A stretch of 64,000 bases of DNA from Rotaria socialis (taxonomy: Eukaryota; Rotifera; Eurotatoria; Philodinida; Philodinidae): NCBI GenBank assembly GCA_905331475.1, contig CAJNYU010003187.1, positions 186,001 to 250,000 on the forward strand, written 5' to 3'. Positions 1 through 10,300 of this stretch are shown piece by piece. The notes beneath the pieces are model-generated. The model ran no database searches. It was not told the origin of the DNA and worked only from the letters and a program-made list of their open reading frames with translations. Both the position numbers and the translations under genes were made by a program. Every line of letters begins with the position of its first letter. Position 1 is the stretch's first letter.

Positions 1-2134
1 TAATAAGCACAACACTTTATTTAAAATGCAATAGCAACAAAATAGATCTTGTTTGTAATCCGATAAACGCTTCTGATCTTTCATCAATCAATGCCAACAT
101 TATTCATTCTATTATCTTTAATGCACGCTTGCCATTTTTGTTTTCGTTAAATTATATATGTCAAAGGTCAACCGTAAAAAAGAAATAAGCATGAAAAATT
201 AATGTTTAAAAAATGATTCGTAAATAGTTAAATTGGTGTGCATTCGACATGGTTGGTATCTATTAATTTAATTAAAAAGTTGAGGACTTTTTCAAGTTCC
301 AACAATTGCATTTTCTGAGTGGAAATAGTCAAATAAGTTTTGTATTTCCTTAAAATCAATTTTTATTTAGGTAAGTACAAAGGGAGAATTGCTACATTTT
401 TTTTTTCATTGACGTATATGTCACTAGTCTATTATGTTGTCTAGATTTACTCTTCACACGTTTTATATATCATGCTCGTGACATTGTAATTGCAGTATGA
501 TTATTTAATGATAATTTTTTTAAAGTTTTTGGTGTAAAAGTGTACGTGTGAATATTAATCAAAGAAGATTTTTTTAAAGAGAGAGACACGAATATTTTTC
601 AAAATCAAAATGTAAAGGTTCAAATTAATTTTTGAAAAAAATACAAAGAAATAGTGCCATTATGATAGGTTCACTTTGTTTAATTTTAAGAAAATACTCT
701 CTCGAGTATTTTTACGAACATCATAAACTTAAGTTTAACTGAAATTTTGTTTTTTGATGCATCAAATTATATATTGAAGAATAAAAACAACTTTTTTATT
801 ATGGCAGATTATACTTCTTAATCCATCATTGACAACGGAAATTAAAAATACAAATATATATTTCAAGTTGAATACTTAGAAGAGATTTGGATTCAGTTTT
901 TTAAATATAATATACATTATCAATACTAACTTCAACTCATATTAAATGAACGGTGTAATGCAATATATTTTCATATAAAGCGCTTCTTGATTTTTGTTAG
1001 CAAGTCTAAATTCAACTGATTTTAAAGTTAAAATTAGTTATCATTGTACATATTTTGTAATGCATGTTATCGTAACATAGGTAGATTAAAAGCGACGGTT
1101 TAAAAATTGAATGACTCTATCAAACATGTAAGATGTATACTGAAGTATTTTCTACTCAAACACTTCTAACCACATTATGATGCTAGTGTTGATCTGCTCC
1201 ATGTCATATTTCAAAGTGTTATTACAGAAATAGAAGTGTTTATTTTTAGTTTGAACGTAATAGAAGATACAATGACAGATGCACTTTCGCTATAAAACGA
1301 TGGGAAATTTTAATGAAAAAATATTTTTTTATTTGATTTTTGTTAAATCTCAATCAATGTTTTCAAATCTAGATAGTTATATTATTAGCGACTTGATTTT
1401 TCTGATATTCTACCAATGAGTCGTTTACAAGAACGTTTCTCAGAGTAGGAAAATATGAACAAGATGAAAAGTTGTCACATTTTCTAACATCTTGTCTGAG
1501 AAAAAAATACAAAACACAGCGTAAATCCTAACAAAACAAAACATATAAGAATCAGGTATATTTTGTGCGATTTGTGTGATGTTGTAAAATTTTTTACAGA
1601 AGGTTTTAGTGGCTACAACAGCTCTTCATCGCATCGAATTAATCTTTTAACATTACAAAACACCGTTCAAACATATATTATTGTTAGGTTTCTTATCATC
1701 AACTTAAAGCTACAACCTCGTCGGTAAAAAGAATAACACATAATATGATACAGTAGACAAAATTCAGTTTAGTTTTAGAGATTTGCTTTAGTTTCAAATC
1801 TTCACAGAAAGCAGTAGATCATAATTATATACGTATTATGAAATATTATCTATAAACTGGTAAAATATGTCGTTATAGTTTTTATTTATTTTACAAAACA
1901 AATATTTAAGTATTAATAATCTGAAATTTAAAGTTGTAATCAAATGAAATAATATCAAAATATTCATATTGAAATCATTTGGCGTGTTCGTGATCCAATG
2001 AAAACAACGTTTAGAAATCAAATTGAATGCTATTCTATTGGATTTCACTTTCTACATATTTATTGTTTAAATTTTATGATTCATCAACCATAGCTTGAAT
2101 ACAAAAACCAATGAAAATGTCAAAATTTATCTAT
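1..2134. other. AT-rich spacer, no gene seen
   Basis: No reading frame here has recognisable protein similarity or exon-like structure on either strand. The only short frame (about 70 codons, minus strand near 1836-2048) has low-complexity AT-driven composition. The right end of the stretch holds the 3' untranslated region of the FAD oxidoreductase gene. I saw no tandem repeat or transposon terminus. Confidence 0.6.
2059..2064 (-). promoter_or_regulatory. Poly(A) signal AATAAA
   Basis: A canonical AATAAA on the minus strand about 70 nt downstream of the oxidoreductase stop codon. Spacing and strand fit its 3' end. The background is AT-rich, so chance occurrence is possible. Confidence 0.4.
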
Positions 2135-3606
2135 CTATTTATGACTTCCATGACGGTAAAATCGTGTTGGATCACATTGTTTTAAAAACGGTGACATTTC
2201 ACCTTTCAAAATCAATTGAGTTAATTGTGCACCCGTAGCTAAACTATTTAAAATTCCCCAACAGCTATGACCCTAAAAACAATATAAATAAAAATAAAAC
2301 CAAGAATAAATCTATTGAATTGAATTATTTACCGCTGCTATGTAAACATTATTTAACCCATGAAGACGTCCAATTAATGGATTTCCATCACGTGATTGTG
2401 GCAAATAACAAGCTTGTTTTATTTCGACATTAGAATCTTTTAATGTTGATGCTACTTGAACTGCTATTTGACGCAGCCGTTCACAATTATTTTCATTAAT
2501 CGATACTGAATTACCACTGTCAGGCAAGTTTTGTGTATGTTCTTCTGAAAATCCACATACATAAATATCACCATCTAAACAAGCGATATATATATATATA
2601 TTCTTTAATTTGATAACACAAAATATCTACTGAGACAATCAAAAACATACTTGGCCGCGGATAAATTTCAGGATCTAATACATTACCATCATGTGATTGA
2701 TAGGCGAGAAAAAATGCATAAGGTTCTGTTGGTTGATTATTTTTCAATACTATACTATGTGCTTTGACTCCACCAATAACATCTAATTGATGAGAAATAT
2801 TTTCTTTAAATACAATTGCATCTCGAAACCAAGGTGCTGCTTGATCTAGATTAATTTTCTAAATTGATACAATGACAAAGAAGATAATGTCTACTCACAT
2901 GTCCATGGTCCCATGGCAAGTATAAATATATCAGCTTCAATAGGTTCTTGATCTTCAATTAATACTTTAATAGCTCGAACAGGTGATGTTTGATGATGTT
3001 CATCTTTTTCTGTATGAGTTGTTATAGTTTCAAAAAGAAATCCATTTGCTGCACCAATAATAACACGTCCACCTCGACTTTCTATAATTTTTACCAAAGC
3101 ATTTGTTAATAATCTAAAATGAAGTCATTAATATTTACGTTGATACATGATCTATTTAATTATTTAATTTAAACGTACCCCGGATGAACTTGTGCTGTTG
3201 TATCTTCATTTCCTAACATTTCTTTTTCATGAACATTAGCAGTAATCCAATCCGGTAATGATTGTTTATCACCAGTATGTTTACTGGTATTTATTTTATC
3301 ATTATTTTCATTTATCGATATATTAAATGTTGTCAAACGACGATACATAACATCTGTAGAAAAGTCGTCCTTTAGACGTTGAGCAAGCTCAGCATGTGCT
3401 AAAAAGCTTGACTCAGAAAATTTTCCTTCTGCACCTGAACGCCAATTTTTTGCAAGAAATCCTCCTGCACGTCCACTAGCACCACAAGCAATATTTGTTC
3501 GTTCAACAATAGTTATATTAGAACATCCAGCTTCGGATAAATGAAAACCAATCGAAGCACCAATAATCCCACCACCTATTATACAAATACGAATTGGATT
3601 CGCCAT
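2135..3606 (-). CDS. TDA3-like FAD-dependent oxidoreductase (DAO fold)
   Basis: Five exons: 3606-3179, 3113-2899, 2845-2651, 2574-2333, 2272-2135; 405 residues. The N-terminus has a Rossmann dinucleotide-binding glycine motif GGGIIG (residues 11-16) followed by the FAD-contacting VER and by ACGASGRAGGFLA. The middle carries LAMGPWT. The C-terminus has AAGHSCWGI and ATGAQLTQLIL. These are the hallmarks of the glycine/D-amino-acid oxidase (DAO) superfamily and resemble the fungal/plant TDA3-type branch more than animal FOXRED1 or DAO. The substrate is unknown; a flavin-linked amine or amino-acid-like oxidation is the family expectation. I chose the ATG at 3606 because the Rossmann strand follows at once; an in-frame ATG at 3660 adds 18 unlikely residues. 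The gene is divergent from the 2-hydroxyacid oxidase with 225 bp between starts. No peroxisomal tripeptide is seen (ends SHK). Exon 3 uses an acceptor just after a TAG and is the least certain junction. Confidence 0.8.
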
Positions 3607-3831
3607 TTTATATGAAAAAACAATATTCGTTTGATAAAAAGTGTCCGAATCGAATTTCAACTATAATTACACTCTGCACTCATGCATTCACGGTAAAAAC
3701 CAATAGGAGATGGACTTTATCCATGTGAGATGCCGCAAGTAGTATTAAAAGATAATATATTATAATATAGACAATCACATTTTTAACTCGTAGTAAATTA
3801 ACGATAAACAAATATAAGTATTTTCGTAAAT
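3607..3831. promoter_or_regulatory. Shared divergent promoter interval
   Basis: These 225 bp separate the start codons of two head-to-head oxidoreductase genes and must hold the 5' regions of both. A TATA-rich stretch lies at about 3750-3775. No defined transcription-factor site can be claimed by eye. Co-regulation is inference from the arrangement only. Confidence 0.35.
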
Positions 3832-5055
3832 ATGTCTAAAAAAATAGCGACTGATATTATAGTATCTCAAGTGAATACAAATAATTCACAATCATCACGA
3901 ATTTTAATGAACATCGAAGATTATCATCAAGCAGCAAAAGAAAAACTTTCGAAAATGGCTTATGATTATTATCGTTCAGGTGCTGATGATGAAATAACTT
4001 TACAAGAAAATACAGCTGCTTTTCGACGTATTAAATTACGTCCAAAAGTTTTTGTCGATGTTTCTCATCATAGTACAGATTCAAATAGCTGTTCTGTTAG
4101 TTTATTAAATGGTCAAACGACTTGTTCTTTTCCTGTTTTAATTGCACCCACAGCGATGCATCGATTAGCTGATGATCGTGGTGAATTAAGTACTGCACGT
4201 GCAGCTGTTCGTGCTGGTACAGTAATGATGCTTTCTACATTATCAACAACACGTATTGAAGATGTTGCACATGAACATCAACAAGCATTAAAAGAATATC
4301 CAACATCAACATCTCAATTATGGTTTCAATTGTATATTCTTAAAGATCGTGAATTTACTAAGCGACTTGTTCAGCGTGCTGAAAATGCTGGCTTTCGTGC
4401 TCTTGTTCTTACTGTTGATGCATCTCGCTTTGGTAATCGTGAAGCAGATCATCGAAATGGATTTCGTCTACCTGATAATATGCAATTAGAAAATTTATAT
4501 GATGCTGGTTTGAAAGAAGCACAAAGCGATCATGTATCAGCACTAAATGATTATGTTGCAAAAAATCTTGATGCATCATTAACATGGTCGGACATTAAAT
4601 GGTTACGACAAATAAGTCGATTGCCTATTATTGTGAAAGGCATAATGACTGGTGAAGATGCTCAATTAGCTGTTCAGGCTGGCGTTGATGGAATAGTCGT
4701 ATCAAATCATGGTGCTCGACAAATTGATACAACATATACGACAATTGAAGTTTTACCTGAAATTGTTGCTGCTGTTCGAGGAATGCATAACAAGAAAAAA
4801 GTTGATATTTATATAGATGGTGGAATTCGACGTGGAACAGATGTTCTTAAGGCAATAGCTCTGGGAGCAGATGCTGTACTTATTGGTCGGCCTGTTCTTT
4901 GGGGTCTTGCAGTAGGTGGATGTCAAGGCGTTGTTAATATACTTGAAATATTAAAGCGTGAATTTAAGCTTACAGTAATGTTATGTGGATGTGCATCTTT
5001 ACCCAATAGCAATACGCCTTTGTCTATCGTTCAGATGTCAAAATCGAAGCTCTAA
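3832..5055 (+). CDS. HAO1: FMN-dependent 2-hydroxyacid oxidase, peroxisomal
   Basis: A single uninterrupted exon of 407 codons, the only large intronless enzyme gene in the window. It belongs to the glycolate oxidase / L-2-hydroxyacid oxidase family, which oxidises an alpha-hydroxy acid to a 2-oxo acid and makes H2O2. Active-site residues known in spinach glycolate oxidase are present: Tyr46 (YDYYRSGADDE), Tyr168 (QLYILKDRE), Lys269 (IIVKGIMTGEDA), and His293 with Arg296 (SNHGARQID). The FMN-phosphate segment IDGGIRRGTDVLKA and ALGADAVLIGRP follow. The last three residues are SKL, a textbook PTS1 signal, so a peroxisomal location is expected. The conserved LDGVPATI-type segment after the catalytic His/Arg reads IDTTYTTI here, which may alter substrate choice. 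An alternative start is the internal ATG at 3907; the first 25 residues look unconserved. Intronless structure could reflect transfer or retroposition, but the family also occurs in animals. Confidence 0.93.
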   Translation: MSKKIATDIIVSQVNTNNSQSSRILMNIEDYHQAAKEKLSKMAYDYYRSGADDEITLQENTAAFRRIKLRPKVFVDVSHHSTDSNSCSVSLLNGQTTCSFPVLIAPTAMHRLADDRGELSTARAAVRAGTVMMLSTLSTTRIEDVAHEHQQALKEYPTSTSQLWFQLYILKDREFTKRLVQRAENAGFRALVLTVDASRFGNREADHRNGFRLPDNMQLENLYDAGLKEAQSDHVSALNDYVAKNLDASLTWSDIKWLRQISRLPIIVKGIMTGEDAQLAVQAGVDGIVVSNHGARQIDTTYTTIEVLPEIVAAVRGMHNKKKVDIYIDGGIRRGTDVLKAIALGADAVLIGRPVLWGLAVGGCQGVVNILEILKREFKLTVMLCGCASLPNSNTPLSIVQMSKSKL

Positions 5056-6092
5056 CATTGAGAAACTAATTAAAAAAGATGTTATGATAACTATCGTTAC
5101 TGATTAGGAAGACATTTTGAGAGAGAAAATTTGAAACTATTATTTATAATTTATCTTACAAGTAATCATAACTTCATTAATTATCTATCCTTTTTTGCTC
5201 TATTCAGGTGATGGGTGCGTCAATTTTTTTAGTAATTTTCTTTGTTTTTAAATGAATGCTTTCATAATTAATAGATAAGATACTTAATGAATAGGATCCA
5301 AACTATTTTTGTTGACTTATATATTGAAACGTAAAATGAAGTAAGCATTTGAATACTGATTGTATATTTATGGAGTAATACGAAGAAATAATTTGTATGA
5401 TACAAATACAAAATTTAGCCTATATGAATTTTATTGCGATGGATAAGATAGAAATATATTATGTCAAGAGACTAATTATTTTTAATGTTTCGCACAATGG
5501 CTATTTTCATACTATTCAATGTTGACCAATATAACTATCGTTCTAGTTATGATAATGTTAAATATATCAATTTATTCCAAAATCTACAAGAAAAAGTTTC
5601 AACAAGTTAGAATAATACCAAATGCTGTAAAGAAGATTAAACATATATATATATTATCTTTTAAATGAATTAAATTTGGATTCAATAGAAAATGGCATTC
5701 CATTTCCAAATCATATTGTGATTATTTAAAGGTCAGTTGTATTTTCTGTGTATAATACAAATACATATTTTTTAAAGCTATTCCATATGAAATTCTTCTG
5801 GACTTTTGGCACTTTATTAACATCGTATGATTATAATAGTATGTTGTCAATACTTGATAATTTTAGTGATACCTCTTGGACATATTCGAGAGAACTTACC
5901 CATGCATACATATCCTAAGAAGCATGACTGGTAAGAGCCACAATTTTATTATTTAACTCCGATAGTATGTGTGAACATTTTCAGCTACATAAATTTTTCT
6001 CAGTTAGTAGACTCTACGGAACATAGTCAATTTTTTGCAGACTAACGAAACGATTTTACAGTGATTTATAAAGTAATTCAATACTGATTGTT
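5056..6092. other. Convergent intergenic region
   Basis: About 1 kb of AT-rich sequence between the 3' ends of the hydroxyacid oxidase (+) and the amidohydrolase-like gene (-). I see no exon-like segment, structured repeat or RNA gene. A short TATATA run lies near 5645. Confidence 0.55.
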
Positions 6093-7026
6093 TTATTTGA
6101 TTATTAGTAAATTGTTTTTTTTCATATATTCAACTATAGCACGTGCAACATTCTGTGCATTCATTAGTTTATTTTTCCCAGTGCGAATATCACGAGATAA
6201 TTCTATTTGAATTGCATTAATTCTTGGCGAATACTTCTGTATAGTATAACCGCCAGAAAAGAATCTACGAGATTCTGGTTTAGGATTTGCCCATGATGGA
6301 TAAGCAACACCTAATCCGTATCGTTCAAATACTGATCCAAATGATGTTTGACCACGAATAGCTTCATTTCGATTTGATCCACATAATGATTCAATAGATG
6401 TTCTAAATGATGAACCTGATAAATCATTTCGATTTAATTGATCACTTGATAGCATATACCCAATCATCGAATAACTTGAAAATGAAAAACAAAATGTTTA
6501 TCAAAAACAGAAATATATATTTTTTTTTGTTCAACCCTTTATACACTTACTTTCCTTGAGCATGTCCATGAATATCAACAAGAAGACCTTTACCAAAAGA
6601 ATGATTTACTTGATTAACTGCATTATTTAAATTCATATGATAATTTTCATATGCAGGTATGACTTCAGAATGATTTAATGTAGCTTCAAGAATTTCTCGA
6701 TTGAAATCGACTTTTTTACGATGCCATTGCCCAATAATAATAAAAGGTTTTAAATTTCCCTTTCTATTCAATTCATTTGCTATATTCTCAGTAAATTCAT
6801 CTGTACGACTATCTTTTACTACAGTTATTTTGCCACGCTGTTCATCATGGCAATTGTCATTTATATGTGACGATCGATTGTCAACAATGTATGTTCGATC
6901 GGGTACATTATCAAGCATTAAACTTCCACCATGTGGTGCTGAAAGAATAATGTTAACATTTCCATTGAAATGATATTTGCAACATGATCGATATCCATCA
7001 ATGTATTCAAATTTTTCTTGCTCCAT
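6093..7026 (-). CDS. N-formylglutamate amidohydrolase-like protein
   Basis: Two exons, 7026-6551 and 6474-6093, joined in phase 2, giving 285 residues. Features typical of the N-formylglutamate amidohydrolase (FGase, PF05013-type) metallohydrolase family are visible: SAPHGGSL (residues 29-36), a D-x-x-T-D segment (SRTDEFTENIANEL), an R-K-x-D-x-NRE motif (HRKKVDFNREI) and DIHGHAQG (about 151-158), which would supply metal-binding His/Asp residues. The C-terminal half has GGYTIQKYS and AIQIELSRDIR, as in the family. Bacterial FGases work in histidine breakdown; eukaryotic members are poorly characterised and often secreted, but I see no signal peptide here. The real substrate is unknown. It lies tail-to-tail with the hydroxyacid oxidase and 322 bp downstream of the membrane-transporter gene on the same strand. 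Confidence 0.75.
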
Positions 7027-7348
7027 TTATTGAACAACACAGTAATAATATAGCGTATAAGAAAAAAAGAGAAGAAAAGTATTATTTCATACTTTTTAAA
7101 TATCTATAAACATTTATTCAAAAACAATCGAATAAAACTTCTAATTTGTTAGAAATAATATTTTAAATGACTAAAACTTGGGGTTCAACTATTCCCTAAT
7201 TGTATTTATAATTCTAGTGACCGATTTTCATATATAAATAGAAAAGAGAAAACAGAATATTCAAATATTTGTATTCGATGGAAAGAAAAACAAAAGATCT
7301 GTATGAAAACATAACAAACAAAAAAAACATTTAATTTTATCTTGTATA
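7027..7348. other. Short intergenic spacer
   Basis: AT-rich 322 bp between the amidohydrolase-like start and the stop of the upstream membrane protein gene, both on the minus strand. It must contain the 3' UTR of one and the 5' region of the other. No other feature seen. Confidence 0.5.
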
Positions 7349-10300
7349 TCAATAGGAAATGTCTTTGTCATCGCCTGCTTGTACCAATGTTCGAATATCA
7401 ATACGTTTTATTCTTCGAGCATTTTTGGCTAAATCAGTTGTCGCTTCAACCATGTCTTGTAAAGAATACGATAATGTATGAAATGCTAAAATGTCACCAA
7501 TTGATTGTATTGATACTAGTTCTGTACGAATAAAATGATTATTAGCATAAAGAAATTCTATTAATGATACTAGCATCATATCAACAGCAATACGCAATGA
7601 TGGCAATGGCGGATTCACTTTCTGTTGATTTATTTTACAACAAGGAAATAAATTATAACTACTTTTCGAGAGTGCATGAAATTCATGTTGTGTATCAGAG
7701 TTAAGTGGTACATGACAATTTGAAGGATTTATTGGAGAGTTTTCTTTTTGTTCTTCATGCGATAAATCTTCGTGACACAATCGATGCAATTCAAATGAAC
7801 CAACATCTACAGTTGCTTGATTTTCAATTAATTGTTTTGCTAATAATATAACCTGTTGAATATTTGTTTCAAGTGTAGAAATATGTTGAAGAACTAGTTC
7901 ATATGATTTGTTATTTGCAAGTCGAAGTGACGTTGATGAACTATTTGGTCGTAAGGATTGCTTTTGAAATAATATTCGTGAATGTGGATCATTTGTCATG
8001 AATATTGATAGTGGAATATCAAGATCATTTTGTACTTGTTTCTGTTTACGTAATTCATCCCTGGTCCATGTATAATATCGTGTGGCATCATTAGTATTGA
8101 AAGAAGAAATAACACTGGCTCGACGAAGCTGCCATCTAAAAGCAATTTAGAATTAAATAAAAATTTAGTGTAAACAAGGGACCGAAAATCATCAAATTTG
8201 TCTTGTTTTTTCATATCTTTTGATTGATATTAGTTTATTTTAGAATGAATTCTAGAAAAATTTATAGCTAAAAGGAATGCTTTCAAATATAGACGCCATA
8301 TTGCGTTATAGTTTGTGCTAAGTTATTTAGTGAACAATCAAAAGTAAGTTGCCACACTGATTTGAACTAGCTTTATACTATTTCATCATTAGGAAGGATA
8401 AGAAAGAATATGTTTTTTTCAATTATCTTATGATATCGAATGTTGTCAAGCAGTAGTTTAGAATAGTTTGATATTTTCTACAGAACTACTATCGGGTGTA
8501 GAACTCTGGATAGAATATTACTCTGATGCCACATTTTCGCTATCGAGAAATTGAACTCTTCATAAACACCAAATGACCACATTTTAATCACGAGATAATT
8601 AGCATACTACTAGTAGGATGGTAAAACATAAATGACTATCAGTAATTGATACACAGTCATTTTGATGGCTACTGATGCTGAGCTGCGCATATAGTGTCTT
8701 GTAGATAAATATCGAATCTCACAGTTACTAAATCATAATACCTTGCGTTAATAGATTGAATTGAATTGAAATTTTTGTTAAAAGCCTCTGTAAAATACTA
8801 AAATCATTTTACAATTTTACTAATTGTAAAAAATAAAATTTACATGTTTACACATTGATGAAGTGCACACAGTCGATAAATTTATCTGTTGAACAATTTC
8901 GTTAGAAAAACACGTTCCATTGTCTATCAAAACAATGACAATGGCTGAATAGTTTTCAATATACATGTGTACTATAAGACTTTAATGTTACGTGTAGAGA
9001 ATAAAAGACTTACCTAGCTTCTAATGCAAAATGTAATTTTGTTTCTGCTTTAAGTATTGTTGTACATCGATGAACAAAACGAATATTACGAACAATACGA
9101 TGTAATGTTTTCGAAATATCATCATAACGATCTTTAACTTCTATAAATGGACTTTTCCAAAAATTTGGTTCACTAAGAGCTTCTTCGAGTAAAGCTGGAA
9201 AAGCACCTACAATCGTTTCTGTTGCTGCTAGTGTGTTCATTAAATTGAATGGCGTTTTATCTGATGATGTTGTTTGTTGACCTATTAAAAGTGCACTTGT
9301 TGTTGATAATAGTTGTGGTCGTGATGGTCCAATAAAGAAACAAAAATCATCGCAAGCTGATTTCAATGCAGCAGATACGTTGTTAATCATCGTTACTACC
9401 TTAAAAATATTTAAAAAAACAATGATAATCCATTTTAACAGAATTAACATAAAAAAATCTGATTTACTCGTTTTTTAGCTAATTTTCGAGCTGAAATAGG
9501 TACAAGTAGATTGGAAATGAAAACATGTATAAATATGCCTAAAAAAGTTAAACTTGTTCGTGCCAAAACTGCTTTGTTAGGCCCTTCGAATCCTTCTTGA
9601 TTGGAAAGAAATGTTATTATCGAAGCTGATTGCCCACATACAACAGCAAAATATTCCTTTTGTGCATCAGTTTTAATATAACCCATAAAAGCAACAAATA
9701 ATGATATACAAATTCCAATAGCAAGTCGACTACGGGAAACAAGAACAATAATATAAGCATATGTTGAGCCAAGTAAAACAGCTACTAGACGTTGAAATGA
9801 TAAACGAATAGTACCGCCTTCTGAAGAATCTGAAACAAGGGCTGTTGTCATTGGTGCCCAATATACCCAACTTTGTGCTTGCAGACGTTCACGAAATGTC
9901 AATGCAACAATAGCCGACACAAGTACACTCAAACTTGTTTTAGTAGCACGTAGAAATTTACCAACCGACGGTCGTAAACCAATATAATTAACTACACCAA
10001 ATAATATATCGTTCCACTTAAAAGTTTCTGTTTTCATAGAAGAAGATTCCATCGTTTGTTCAAAACCAATGTCCAGACAAGTACCTGGTGTTTCGCTAGT
10101 TTCAGCAGCTGTTATAGTTACATGAACGAGACGTAATACAAGTAGAAGAAATGTATTTAAACTGATTGAATCTGTATTGGACATATTTAAATTCTTTGGA
10201 TCTTCACGTACTTGAGCATAGGTTTCAAAAAAATCTTCTAGTGCTGCTTCAACTTTTAATCTGCATGATATAATTTTTTCAGTATTCGTATGACTAGTAT

